Positions 22,765 to 35,334 of a stretch of 64,000 bases of DNA are shown here, piece by piece. The DNA comes from Spirometra erinaceieuropaei (lineage: Eukaryota > Platyhelminthes > Cestoda > Diphyllobothriidea > Diphyllobothriidae). Within the stretch, counting starts at the first letter, position 1, and each line of letters begins with the position of its first letter. The position numbers and the translations under genes were made by a program. The DNA lies in the NCBI GenBank assembly GCA_902702965.1, contig CACRXP010000155.1, positions 671,991 through 735,990 on the forward strand, given 5' to 3'. Under the pieces are notes generated by a model. It saw only the letters and a list, made by a program, of their open reading frames with translations. It was not told the origin of the DNA and did not search any database.

Positions 22765-25700
22765 GCAACTGCCCCCCCAGCCCTCATATCGAGGCATTTA
22801 GGCCGAATATACCGATTTTTCCGCCGTTTACTAAAACTCTTGCTCCAATGGAAACAATGCGTCCCCCACCCCCTAACTTGTTTCCTCCACGGCCGTTTTG
22901 CCCATTTATTCCTCATGATAATGTCCATACTGAATCAGTGAATTCATCCGATCCTCAGTTTCGTTCCGGCGGGAATACGTTGCAGTATCTGCCCCGCGAA
23001 TTTCCAGCTGAAAAAAAAGTTAGCTAACAATGGTTACCAGTTCACCTGCCCGTCATTCTCTCCCCCAAGTCCTACCCCTTTTTATCCGCGTCAGAAGTTT
23101 TCGATGCCACAAAATTTTTTGCAAAACCGGATGGTTGCATCCGGACCATTTGCTCCGTGGGCAGCCCAGAACTGGACGATGTAACCCACCTCCCTCAGAA
23201 ACTAACAGCCTTTCCCATCAAAATTTTTGTTTTAAATGCCAGATCCTTGCTTAATAAGATGCCTTTGTTTCAGACTCTGGTGTTTGTCCATTTTCCAGAT
23301 GTTGTTTTAGTAACTGAGACGTGGGCATCAGTCTCAGTAGTTGACTCCAAACTCTCGCTTCTAGGCTATAATTGCATCCGAAATGATCGCCAAGATAGCC
23401 GTGGTGGGGGCAGCTGCGTCTTCGTTAAGCAAACACTTACATTTTTGCCGTTGGACCTCCCGCATTTTTCCGCAGTAGAAGGCCGCTGCTGGCTCCAGGT
23501 TGCACTAAAAAATAAGTTCTCCTTACTCGTTGGCTGCATCTATCGTCCTCCCAACGCCAACGACAATTTTGATCGTTTACTCTCACAGGCATTTCATGCT
23601 GCGGCCGACTCAAGCTTTAAGTATCAATTGGTTGCGGGTGACTTTAATCTTCCCGAAGTCCGCTGGTCTCCGCCTTCAGGCCCAAGAAGGATCGAAGACT
23701 TTCTTGAGGCTGTAGATGTTGGGATGTGGAATTAGGTTGTCGATTTTCCCACCCAAGGATCAAGCATACTTGACCTAATTTTCTGTAGAGGCTGCTTGCC
23801 ATCGTCGGTGTCATCCCTAGGCCCACGCGGGGGCTCAGACCATGACATAGTTGTTTCAACGTTGGAATTCGAGGCTGACAAAACGTCGTCCCCAAAGTAT
23901 AGCTTTTTCCGCAATTTCCGATCCACTCGCTCAACCGAATTATTAACACACCTTAGTTCCTACGACTGGACTGATTTCTTCCTTAGTTCGGATGTAAATG
24001 TTTGCACTGCAAATCCGTACGAAATTTTGGATCCGCTTATTTCTCGTTTTGTCCCCCGTAAGAAAATTATTAATGTTGGAGATGAGGTTTTCCTACCCTT
24101 ACGCTTTCGTCGCAGATTGCGCAGGCTTTATCATCGTTTCCATCTGCAGAACGATGTTTCTGTCCTGCCCTTGGTTTGTGATATTTTTGATCGAGCTAAG
24201 AGATTTTCTGAAGAAAAACAGCTAGCCGAAGGGGTCCAGTTTACCGGAAACCATTCGTTAAATGTCTCGAAACTTTTCTCTAGAAAAATACGAACTCATA
24301 GAAATACGCGGCATCCCATCCTCCGAGACGCTCTCGGAAATCCCATAGTTGATGCCCAGTTAACCGCTGATAGCTTCAATGATTTCCTGTCCAAAACGTT
24401 CATTAGACTCGACCACTTTGCTTCCGACTATCCAGCCTTTGACCGGGGCAGTTCTAGGAACTATAACTTTCACTGTGGGATGTGACTGTTGCGATTCGGC
24501 GTTTTCGTCAATCTTATAGTCCAGGCCCTGATGGTGTCCCTGTAAGCATTTTAAAAGCCGATGCAAACGCGATCTTCCCATCCCTCTTATGCAAGATATT
24601 TAATCTTGCTCTTGAAACTGAAACCTATCCTACCTTGTGGAAGGAATCACACATTTTGCCCATTCCTAAGCACGGCAAATCTACATCATTTGATGACTTT
24701 CGGCCAATAAACACCATCCCCGCAGTTTCGAAGACCTTAGAGACATTGATCAAGGATAAGATGATGTGTCACTTAACAGTGAATGACTTGCTGAGTGCTG
24801 CTCAGCATGGATTTCTCAAAGCTCGATCTTGTGACACCTACCAACTCTCTTTCTTTGACTATGTTCTCCAATCTAGGGACAATGATTTTGCACTTTACAC
24901 AGTATATTTCGATTTCACTAAGGCTTTTGACCGTGTTGACCATGCTCTTCTTCTCTTGAAATTGTCCTCTTTCGGAATAGGTGGCAAACTTTTGAATTTT
25001 ATATCCCCTTATTTGGGCACTCGCACACAACGAGTTAAGACTTCCAATACTATCTCCAACCCCACACGTGTGAGGATGGAGTCATTCAGGGTAGTGTACT
25101 CGGCCCGCCTTTATTTTGCCTTTTCGTTAATGATGTACCCGATTTATTTCAGAATGGTAAGCCGTTCATGTGTGCCGATGATCTTAAAGTTGCATATCGA
25201 TATAAGCCGGCAGATCGTGACATCGTGCTTGAGCTCCTAAAGAGCGATCTACAGGCCTTCGCCCAGTGGTGCCGCACATGGCGCCTTTCTCTTTCTTGGC
25301 ATAAGTGCTCAGTCATGGTGGTTGGAAATGACCACCAACTTCAACTAAGTATTGAAGGTCACGCCATAAATTTGCCTGGGGTTATTGAGGATCTGGGCAT
25401 GTCATACTCCAAGAGTCTCAATTTCTCGGAGCACTGTGCCTTGATAGTCTCCAAAGCACGCAGAACGACCGGGTTTATCCTCCGAAACTTTAAAACTAAA
25501 GACATCAGAATGCGCCTTTACAACATGTACGTTAGACCCGGTCTGAAATACTGTTCGTTTGTATTTAGCCTCATGCGTGCTACTGAGTGGAAGAAAATAG
25601 AATCCGTTCAACACTTTTTTACCAAGAGAATTTTAACCGCAGAACACAGACATTTGTCTTACCAAGAACGTTGCCGGCTTACGGGCCTTGATCCTTTATG

Positions 25701-26337
25701 GTTGTGTAGATTACAAAAGGGACTATTTTTGCTATTTAAAATCTTATATAATCACACATTTAACCCACTCACCTCTTTAAGACATCATATCCACCCACGA
25801 CGTAACAGTCACCGTGATGTCTGCCTCTGGCACGTACTGTTAAATATCGTCGGTTCTATTCTGTAAATGCAATTGCTATTTGGAATAAACTACCAATGAG
25901 TGTGAAACTCTGCAAAATTATTCTTTATTTAAGAGAACTATTACTCGATTTTTGCATTCAGAAAAACTTCCTCAAATTTTGGGTTCTGAATCCACTGATC
26001 GACTGTACCGTAGCGATGGCGTTTGTGGTCTCTGAACACTATGGCCGGTCTCACCAGCTGTTCCTCAACGCCTCTACTTTGACTATCCCCAACTTCATGA
26101 AAGGAATTGACGTCCGATAATCTCCGATACCGTGCAACCCCCTCCCCCCTTCTTCACGGTCGAAAATCTACCACCAGCAGTTTTTTTTCTCCTGAACCCT
26201 CCAAACCATAAAAACCTACACCAACTATATTTTTATTCTTCAGGAGTTTTTTTTTCATTGCTGGTCGGATTTGTGTTTAATCGCTTCCCTTGACAATGCC
26301 TGTAAACTGGCATTTAATAAGTTAAATTAAATTAAAT
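22765..26337 (+). mobile_element. CR1-like retrotransposon, family 1, copy 1
   Basis: The most complete non-LTR copy in the window. It has a 5' segment shared with copy 2 (CATTTAGGCCGAATAT near 22797), an APE-type endonuclease, a reverse transcriptase, a 3' UTR of about 300-400 nt, and a short TTAAA-repeat tail at 26321-26337. A (T)TAAA-type microsatellite end instead of poly(A) is usual for CR1-like elements. Copy 2 begins almost immediately after the tail, giving a head-to-tail pair. Confidence 0.85.
23157..25990 (+). pseudogene. CR1-like endonuclease/reverse transcriptase (broken ORF2)
   Basis: The endonuclease domain starts near 23215 (FVLNARSLLNKMPLF, then VLVTETWAS, GCIYRPPNAND and VAGDFNLPEVRW). 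It is interrupted by an in-frame TAG at 23733-23735 and continues in the same frame (LDLIFCRG, GGSDHDIVV) to 24485. A frame change near 24482 opens the RT domain (SPGPDGVPVSILKADA, FDDFRPINTIPAVSKTLE, VYFDFTKAFDRVDHALLL). A missing base near 25074 moves the QGSVLGPP block and the catalytic CADDLKVAYRYKPADRD into another frame (25168-25866). A further frame change near 25835 is needed to reach WNKLPMSVKLCKII. The catalytic residues are present, but the ORF has one stop and three frameshifts, so it is dead as assembled. I saw no ribozyme or promoter. Confidence 0.9.
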
Positions 26338-29300
26338 ATCTGCCACTGAGGGCGAATATTTGTTTCTGCAAAGTCGTGGCCTGGGTTTCGAAGTCGCATA
26401 GGCCAGACGCTCGCGCTCGCCCAGCCGTAATACGCCGATAATAGTCACTATCTTCTCTTTGATAGAAGTTGACTTCGTCTTGCCGAGGAAGAATCTAAAT
26501 GGAGAATTCTGCCGTATATGGTGTTTCTCAGTTTCCCCAGAACTCACACCAATGCGGAAAGAGCTGGAGAAATTGAAAATATCGATAACCAACAGCGGCA
26601 TAACGACCGCTGTTGTCATGTTGGAAAAATCTTCTTCGACATCATCTGCAGCCTCACCACTCCTGCCAGCGAGATCGTTGAACGCAACAACCCGCCTTGT
26701 ATACAAACACCTAAACCGACCGCGTCGGCAACCTCTACAAAACCGAAGCAAGTGCTTAACTCAAAGATGAGTTCGAAAACCATTTCAATCACTCGTACAT
26801 TGGGTAAAAGCATTTCTTCTACGAAATCTTTCCCTCCGCAATCGCCTGCCACCCCCTTAAACTCCACGGCCCCAAATAGGACATGTTTCCAACTTCTCCC
26901 AGTCCTCATCGAGGCGGTTAGGCCGAATATGCCAACATGCCCGTCTTTGAATTAAATTCTCGCCCAAATCGAAGCAGTGCGTTCCCCACCCCCTCGCCCG
27001 ACATGTCTACTCCACGGGCGTTATATCAATTTCATCCTCATGCAAATGTCCATACTGGGTCAGCTAACTCATCCGGTCCTCAGTTTTACCACGGCAGAAA
27101 TACGTTAAAATATCCTGTTTGTGGATATACTGTAAAAAAATCCGCCAGCTAACGGTAGTAACCAGTTTTTCTGCCCGTTACTTCCTCCCTAAATTCCTAC
27201 TTGTCCTTATCCACATCAGGGTCTTTTGATGCCACAAAATTTTTCACAGAACCGGACGGGTCATCCGGATCATAAATTCCAAGAGCAGCCAAGCACTGAA
27301 CGACGTAGCTCATCTCCCACAGAAACAAACAGTCCTTCCCCTCAGACTTTTTGCCCAAAATACCAGTTCCTTGCTAAATAAGATGCCTTTGCTTCAAACT
27401 CTGGTTTTCGTCTCTTGCCCAGATATTGTTTTAGTAACTGAGACATGAAAAGAGCTTCCTAAGCTGACTCCGAACTCTCTCTTCTAGGCTTTACTTGCAT
27501 TCCAAATGATCGTCAGGACAGATGTGGTGGGAGAAGCTCCACCTACGTTAACGAAACATTTTCATTCCTGCCGCTGGACCTCTAGTATTTTTCTGCGGTA
27601 GAAGGTAGATTCTGGCTCCAAGTTAATTTAAAGATAAGTTACCTTTACTCTTCGGCTGTATCTATCGCCGATCCAACGCCAGTGAGGATTTTGATCGTTG
27701 CCTCTCAAAGGCATTTCACGATGTGGCCGAATTACGCCCTACGTACCCGTTAGTTGCGGGTGATTTTGATCTTCCTGAAGTCCGCTGGTTTCCGTCTTCA
27801 AGCCCCAGAATGTTCGAAGACATACTCGTGACTGTAGATATTGGCACGTGGAGTTAATTTGTGGATTTCTCTAACCGGGGATCAGGCATCCCTGCCCTAA
27901 TTTTCTGTAGAGACTTCATGCCTTTTCGGTGACATCCCTGGGCCCACTCGAACGTTCAGATCACAACATAATTTTTGCAAAGTTAGAGCTTGAAGTTGAC
28001 AAAAATTTGTCCCCAAAATATAGTTTCTTCTTAGATTTCCGATCACCTCGCTCGGCCGAATTATTTACCCACCTTAATTCTTAGGAATGGACTGATTTTT
28101 CCTAAGTTCAGATGCCAATGTCTGTACGGCTGAACTGTAAAAAATTTTGGATCGATTATTTCTCGTTTTGTCCCCGTAAGAAAAGAACTGATGTCGGGAA
28201 TGCGGTTTTCTTCCCCTTAACCTTTCGTCGTAGCTTGCGCAGATTTTCTCGCCGACTCTATCTTTAAAATGACGTTTCAGTTCAGCCCTCGATTAACAAT
28301 ATTTTGAGCGAACAAAGAGATTGTTCGAAGAAAAATAGCAAGCCGAAAAGGTACACTTCTCCGAAAACCGCTCCTTAAATGTCGTGACACGCTTCTCTCA
28401 AAAATCAGAAACTCGTAGAAAAGCACGACACCCCATCCTCCAAGACGCTCTTGGAAATCCTATAGCAGATGTCCAGTTGACCGCAGATAGTTTTAGTACG
28501 TTTATGTCCAAAACGATTATTAAAAACTCGACCTCTCCGTTTCCGAGCACCTAGGTGTGAACCATTGCCGTTCTAGAAACTATCAGTTTCGCCCTCTGGG
28601 ACGTTAATGTAGCGATTCGGCGTTTTCGTTAATTTCCCAGTCCGAGACCTGATGTTATCCCAATTAGCATTGTAAAAGCGAATGCAAATGGAAATTTTCC
28701 GTCTCTCCCGTGCACGATATTTAATCTCGCTCTTGAAAGTGAAACCCATTACACTTTGTGGAAGGAATCACACATTTTGCCTGTCCCCAAACACAGTCAC
28801 TCTACGTGAGTGTTGCTCAGCATGGATTTCCCAAAGCGCGGTCCTGTGACAGCTGTCTGCTCTCTTTCTTCGGCAACGTTCTCCAATCCAGGGACTATTG
28901 TTTTGCAATTTACACAGTCTATTTCGATTTCACTAAGGTTTTGGGTCCTGTTCGCCATGCTATACTTCTCTCAAAACTTTTCCCTTTCAGAATAAGTGAC
29001 AAACTTCTGAATTTGATATCATCTAACATAAACGCTCGCACACAACGAGTTAAGATTTCCGATGTTATCTTCAACCCCACAACCGTGAGGAATGGAGCCA
29101 TTGAGGTTAGCGTTCTTCCTTCGCTATTATTTTGCCTTTTTGTCAACGACGTACCAGGTTTATTTCGGAATGGTAAATCCCTCATACATGTCGATGATCT
29201 GAAAGTTGTGTATCGATGTAAGCCAGCAGATCGTGACATGGTGTTCGAACTCCTAAAGAGCAAACTACGGATCTTTGCCCAGTTGTGCTGTACATGGCGC

Positions 29301-29638
29301 CTTTATCTTTCTTGGCATAATTGCTCAGTTCTAGTGGTTCGCGATGCCCACCAACTCCCGCTTAGTATTGACGGTCACGACACAAATGTGTCAGACGTTA
29401 TTAAGGATCTGGGTGTATCATAATTCCAGAGTATAAATCTTTAGGAGCACTGCACCCTTATAGTCTCCAAAGCACGCAGAACGACCGGGTTTATCCTCCG
29501 AAACTTAAAAACCAGCGATATTAGAATGTGCCTTTACAAAATGTACGTAAGACCTGGCCTGGAATACTGTTCGTTTCTATTTAGCCTCATGCGTTCTGCT
29601 GAGCAGACGAAGGTATAATCTATCCAATATTTTTTTGC
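26338..29638 (+). mobile_element. CR1-like retrotransposon, family 1, copy 2 (more decayed, 3'-truncated)
   Basis: Nucleotide similarity to copy 1 is visible from about 26889 (GGCGGTTAGGCCGAATATGCC). It runs through the endonuclease region (around 27340-27840) and the RT region (28757-29423) and ends at 29638 inside the RT C-terminal domain. The endonuclease part is broken by many stops and indels. The RT segment is open for 221 codons, but its [FY]ADD box reads HVDD and motif A reads FDFTKVLGPV in place of FDFTKAFDRV. The stretch 26338-26888 may include its ORF1: a 145-codon frame at 26518-26955 is serine/threonine/proline-rich. The truncation point joins directly to a family 2 endonuclease. 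Confidence 0.85.
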
Positions 29639-31044
29639 CACTCTTCCTTGTTACTCCGGAAATGAAGGTCAACTATGTGAACTCTAGGAAGAAATCTCAG
29701 CGACTTCTTTCCAGGTCAATATCATTGTAGGAGATTTTAATTTGCCAGAGATTGACTGGCACACACATACATCCTCTCCTTAATTCCAGTAGCTTACAGA
29801 CACCATTCGCTTTTTAAACTTGTTTCAATTAGTCTACTGTTTGGAAAGAAACGGAAGTGTATTAGATTTCATTTTTACTAATAACATATTCCCTCTATCT
29901 ATGGATCGTCATCGTGACCTTTTTGCCAGTGATCATGCATTGATTCATTGTCGTCTTCCAGTTGCCATTTCGATAAAGCCAGCAGTAGAGCGTAGCTTTT
30001 CTGCTTATGCCAATGTTTCCAAGAAAGTAGTAAATAATTTTACAAGCACTCTTGATTGACACAATAGTTTTTCAAATAATCATCTAAAATGTCAACAATT
30101 TATTGCAGTACGTAGCAGATGGTCTTATCGACCTAATTCCACGGAAGACGTTTAAATCGAGTGCCACTTCCCCCACTGCCCCATATTTCCCTAAAAACAG
30201 ACTCGAAAAGCGAAGAAAACAGCTTAAAGATCCATCCGTGAGCTCATTATCATGTCACCTAGGGGTCATTAAAATATTCGAATTAACCTCGAATATGTGG
30301 CTTGCGCGAGATAGGTGTAGAGAGTCTTTAGCTATTAATGGCATAAATGCTTCTAGATCAGTTGCGCAGATCTTCCGTCAAAGATCATCAGCTAAGTCCC
30401 ACTAAGTCATTCCGCCTTTGCTTAGTACTAACGACACCTTCATTACAGAGGGTTCAGGTAAAGCAGAAATGTTAAATTCATTCTTTGCCGAACATTTCAC
30501 CATTGAAACTAACCCAATCCCTTTAATTCCTTCGTAGTCTGATTCCTCCCTCAGCATCATTAATTTTGCTCTTGCGACTATTCAAAAACTGATAAACTGG
30601 CTTATTTACTCTCACTTAGTACGTATGGACAATATTTCGAACTCTCTTATAAGACGGCTAAGAGATTTTCCCCCTCCTATTAGCAAACTCATTTCAATCT
30701 TTTTCAATAATGGTTTCTTTCATGAATATTGGAAAATTTCTATTATTNNNNNNNNNNNNNNNNNNNNNNNNNNNNNNNNNNNNNNNNNNNNNNNNNNNNN
30801 NNNNNNNNNNNNNNNNNNNNNNNNNNNNNNNNNNNNNNNNNNNNNNNNNNNNNNNNNNNNNNNNNNNNNNNNNNNNNNNNNNNNNNNNNNNNNNNNNNNN
30901 NNTATTCTTCAAATAAATATACGACTCTTCATTGCCTGGAGCAAATCCATGCTGACTTGCTTGCTCCCTCAGCGTGGAGCTCAAAATGGCTAATGGAATT
31001 CTCTCCGTCTAAATGTCGCTGTATGTGTTTTGGATCTGATAGGC
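29639..31044 (+). mobile_element. CR1/Jockey-like retrotransposon, family 2, truncated plus-strand copy
   Basis: It starts within the endonuclease domain (VGDFNLPEIDW near 29735; SVLDFIFTNN and FASDHALIHC at 29850-29950), continues through the spacer and the RT N-terminus (30625-30747), the gap, and the RT thumb (FSPSKCRCMCFGSDR). It stops abruptly at 31044. The missing C-terminus is present in the left arm copy at 15.9-16.4 kb. Both ends are therefore breakpoints: 29638/29639 with family 1 and 31044/31045 with the CACTA partner gene. Confidence 0.8.
30748..30902. other. Assembly gap (155 N)
   Basis: An N run at the position homologous to the gap at 16600-16809, replacing the RT catalytic core. 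Confidence 1.
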
Positions 31045-31110
31045 ACACTAATTTTTTTTATTGCGTATATAGGTTACATCTGCTTCTCCTGAACTATACT
31101 ACAGTACCAG

Positions 31111-32340
31111 ATGTACGCCCTTGTTGTGTTCCCTGACAGAGACGCAGTGGGGATTGTTGCGAAAGCGTGGTTTGTTGGTGAAGGTAGCGTACGCTGGTCT
31201 GAAATCCGCAACCAAAGACAATATTTGCTGAGGAGAAATCTCCAGATGCCCGAAAAGACGAGTATCTACTCCGTCGGAGTCTTAGGGATAGTCTTACTTT
31301 GGAGAAAGCCAGAAAGATCTTCAGGAGGTCGGAGGATACAGATGACATATCCAGCCCTGAGCCCGCAGATTTGGGAAAAGGCCGGAGGATAAATATGTGC
31401 CCATACCTTTACAATATTTTCCTAGATACGTCCGCAGGTTGACATCAGATTCGGAAGATGACGAGTAGAACTTATACCCTCGAAAGCGGCCTCAGCGAAC
31501 AGTTACTCGTTGGCTAACGCAAGCACCAATCTTCCAGGAAGCCTAAGTATCTAAAATGACTTGTAGGACCAGGCGAGACATGAATCTGCTGAGCAGCTCT
31601 TCGGCGTCCAGTAGGCCAATCCAGCCTCCGGTGGTTGCCCCCAACCAGTAAGCATATTTTTTTGATTTACAGTTTAGACTGCCAATCGGAATATCAAACG
31701 AATTTGCCCTACAACATTGCTGTCCGCAGGGTCACAAATAAGTGGAGTGTCTTCGGTAGGACTAATCACAGAGACAGATTATGTGGCCGAGCTGTTCGTC
31801 ACTAACTCTAATGAAATCGAGGATATGAAGGCAACTTCAGCCGAGATTCCCCGAACAGTGCAGATTAACTCCGTTCCTGCCAGACAGACGGCTAAAATTT
31901 CCAATCTGCCACTGCGCACCGAGGAGGACTATAGTGAATTTGCTTCTCCGTTAGGTTCGGAAACAGACTACGGACAGGAGGTGGTAAGTTCACGAGTTTG
32001 TCTGTATACCTATCGCGACTTCTAGACTAAACAGCTGTCCGTTGTCGGAGGACGCAATGAGCGTCAGTTCGTCAGAAATCTCCTGACTACTATGCTCGGT
32101 CATCCACTCTGCCTCAGTGTCTGCTGGGGAGGATTGACGGATAAAAGGTCATTATTCAATTCTCCCCTCTAAACTATACTCTACGACAGATAAAATTTTT
32201 TGACATCCCCGGACGCCATTAGGGTTAAACCCGACCTTCGAAAATTCACAGGTAAGGAACTACGTTAACACGCCATTAGCTGGCTCCACGGAACCAGATA
32301 CAGGTACGGCGGGAGATCCAAGCGTCGGGAAGCCGCGGAG
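31111..32340 (+). pseudogene. DUF4806-type partner gene of a CACTA element, truncated upstream copy
   Basis: It starts at ATG 31111 (MYALVVFPDRDAVGIVAKAW), which follows CCAG directly. Similarity to 35335-36720 covers the N-terminal domain, the exon beginning YVRRLTSDSEDDE (near 31425), the NLPLRTEEDYSEFASPLG segment (31717 onward) and, after a 42-nt GT-AG intron ending at 32025, the TKQLSVVGGRNERQFVRNLL core. A final piece, SRYRYGGRSKRR, lies near 32295-32330. Unlike the copy at 36.3 kb, the VVGGRNERQFVRNLL segment is open here. The transposase gene that should precede it is missing because the region starts at the 31044 breakpoint. This is a related but diverged element, not a recent duplicate. 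Confidence 0.65.
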
Positions 32341-32852
32341 AAGGTAATTTGAATAATTTTATTTTTTCCAAAGATTCAGCATTTGCGAGGCTGAGACTCC
32401 ACAGACGCGTGCCCTAGTCTGTCACCGGCAGAAGATACGATAATTGTCTTTTGAACTTACCATTAATAGACCTAATTCTACACTGTTCATGAACGTATTA
32501 TTACAGTTTTTGCCTACTTTAGTAGTATGAAAATGTCGTGTGCAAATTTTAAAAGAAGTACCTTTTTCGTATCCATAGAGGTTGCGAAATAAGCTGATTA
32601 ATAGCCACTATGAATTTCATAATTATAGCTTGGGATCATATTGTAATTACATAATAAATGTAATTGTAATTATAACGCATTAAAGGTTATTTTACATATT
32701 ATTGTATTATGTTGTTGCTATATTATATATAATTATTACATTTTACATAATTATTATATATTACTAAAATTATGACTTAACTTCCTGATCCCTATGACAT
32801 GTGAAAATTTCTCCTTGAACTTATAAACTCATTTTCTCTTTTAATTACAGGA
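32341..32852. other. AT-rich spacer
   Basis: Strongly AT-rich, especially 32580-32780 (many TAATTATA and ATTATAT tracts). No gene is seen. It separates the truncated DUF4806-type copy from the candidate left end of the CACTA element. Confidence 0.6.
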
Positions 32853-33332
32853 CCCTGCCAACACATGGCCCCGCCTTGTGGGTGTGACCAAGCGTGGCTG
32901 GACGTGGCCATGGCCGCGCCATATTTTGAGAAATTTCAAAAGTCGTTTCAGCCGCTTAGACGAAATTTTCTGTGTTTTAATGTTGCGCATTTGCCTAAAT
33001 ATACGTTAATTCACCCAGAAAGTGCCTTGAGTCTTCACTTCTTGGGGAATTATAATTTGCCTGGATAAGCCGATTAGGACGCTGTTGTTAAAGTGGGCCA
33101 CTTGGACGCCGTTTCTCTGCTGCTCGACCGGACGCTCGCGACAAGGTGGTACGTTTTCCCACGTCGATTTCATGTCTATCGCGTCTTTATAGTCTTACTT
33201 ACGCAATTACTAATCTCTTTTATGCTATGCAAGTAGGTTTACTAACTTAATTGCAAATTTAATCTCACAGTGAGCGTTTCAAGTGCAGTTCAATTTTTTT
33301 AACTTGTTTTATACCCATCAGTGAAAGCAATC

Positions 33333-35293
33333 ATGAAGCGCAAGTATTATGGCTTCCATCGGAGCACAATTTACAAGCGGATTGCGCGTGAGAAGAAGGC
33401 ATATTATGCGCATATGGCTGATTCCTCCGTTCCCTCTACGTCATCGGTTTTAGACCAACCACCGAAAATAGAAATGCCCGAACTAGTCCCAGTAGTTTGC
33501 ACTGGTAGTCATCTTACTGAGTTACTCAATAACAAATTAAGAGCCAGTAGACATAAGCGAGGACGCGGTCGCAGGCAAATGCTGTCTGGCGGATTTACGG
33601 GAATTCTGCTTGGAGGCCCAAATGCCACTATCCACAACAAAGAAGTTGTTTCGGATGCTGCGGCCCTACCACCCAGAAGTGCCTAAAGACCCAAGAACGC
33701 TATTGCAAACGCCTCGGACCTGCATTAGCAAGCCCCTGAACAAAGGCAACTATGTTCATTTAGGTCTTGAACGTGGTCTGCTGGATCAACTGCACAGTCT
33801 GTCCGAAACAAGCGTTCCTGAAATGCGCATCCAACTGCATATCGACGGAATGAAGATATTCAAGGGGTCTAGTCAAGGCCTGTGGCCGATTCTTGCCCGT
33901 GTTCGCCATCCAGTTGTTGGTCAGCCCTTCATTGTTGGAGTGTTCTCCGGTCCCGGCAAACCCGATCCGTTGGATGACTTCCTGGGCGACTGTGTTGGCG
34001 AGCTGAAAGACCTCCTGGCCAGTGGTCTGCACATTCCACATAAGCAAAATAGCGTAAAGGTGATCTTAGACAAAGTTATCTGCGACACCCCTGCCCGATG
34101 TTTTGTGCGGCAAGTTAAAGCTCACAATGGCTATTACGGGTGTGACAGGTATGTTGTTTCGTACCTTTAACTAAAACCACCGCAGGTGTTCCCATATGGG
34201 CAAACGTATTGCAAACCGCATGACGTTTCCAGTATGCAGTGGGCGTCTGCGTGACGACAGGTCATTCAGGTTGCGAAGACAGGAACCGCATCACAAGTGC
34301 AGGTCTCCGTTCGAGGATTTGCCCGTCGATATGGTGACCTCCTTCCCACTCGACTATATGCACCTGGTTTGCCTGGGCGTCATGCGGAAGTTACTGTATA
34401 TTTGGCGTCTGGGCTCCAGCAGGCACTCTGACTCATTGAATGAGTCTATTAAGATGTGCTGCCAAAATTTGCCGGCCGAGTTTTCGCATAAATGCAGAAC
34501 ACTCGATTGTCTAGAGTTTTGGAAGGCTGCCGAATACAGGCAATTCCTACTGTACATAGGCCCCGTCGTTTTGTCCTCCGCCTTAAGCGAAGCCCGTTAC
34601 CAACACTTTTTACGGTTTTCCCTCGCAGTGCACATATTTTGCCATCCCATATTGCATATATCTTGCGAAGAATACGGCTGACTTCTGTTAAATCGCTTTG
34701 TTGTTAATTTCCCCACCTTGTATAGTACCTCCGATATTATTGTCCATTGTCTGCTTCACCTGTATGACGATTTGTCTCGGTTTGGAGTGTTGGATAATTT
34801 CTCTGCATTTCCTTTCGATTCCTTTTTACAAAGTGTCCGCAGCAGTATAAAAGGGCCTACTAACGTAGCCGCGCATGTTTTCAAGCGCTTTTCTGAAAGA
34901 CGCTTGCCTGATTTACCAACATGCCGAATGCTGTTAGACGACGACGAGGGAGTAGCACGGGCATTTAAACTGCCTATCGGATCCACCGCAATTTTTCATA
35001 GAGACTTTGTTTTGTCAAATAAACAGCCCGATAATGTGGTACTTATCGGAAATAGACCGTGCCTGCTGACATCAGTGTCGGATACCGGCATAACTTACCG
35101 CCCGTTCCTCGATTGTGAGGACCTTTTTACAACATCCCTTCCCTCATCCTCCTTGTATATGTTTAAAGCCTCCCGTTTGTCAGACATTCCTTTAACTGCT
35201 ACCCTCTCAGACATCATTTCTAAATATGTTACCTTTGATATTGACGGTCGTTTTTTTCTGATTCCGTTACTGCACACTGTGCGTGCGCGGTGA
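33333..35293 (+). pseudogene. CACTA transposase, Tnp2 (Transposase_21) family, lightly damaged
   Basis: ATG 33333 opens an N-terminal basic region (KRKYYGFHRSTIYKRIAREK). A frame change between about 33540 and 33620 leads into the main frame: LFRMLRPYHPEVPKDPRTLL, the DDE core start LHIDGMKIFKGSSQGLWPIL, then GQPFIVGVFSGPGKPDPL and CDTPARCFVRQVKAHNGYYG. A 37-nt GT-AG intron (34149-34185) interrupts the conserved GCDRCSHMG, and splicing restores it exactly. The next exon holds FEDLPVDMVTSFPLDYMHL and CLGVMRKLLYIWRLG. An in-frame TGA (34679-34681) precedes a 39-nt intron (34687-34725), after which SDIIVHCLLHLYDDLSRFG continues to the stop at 35291. One nonsense codon and one frameshift are the only lesions, suggesting a fairly young copy. 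Confidence 0.85.
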
Positions 35294-35334
35294 CTCTTGT
35301 TTACATTGTTCATTTGGTATAAATTTCCCTGTAG

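Larger units (their letters stand above)
28670..31044 (+). repeat. Right arm of the 2.4-kb inverted duplication
   Basis: The inverse of 16458-18887, with no differences that I could find outside the N runs. The inner edge at 31044 is immediately followed by CACTA-element sequence. The outer edge at 28670 continues into the rest of CR1 copy 2. Confidence 0.95.
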
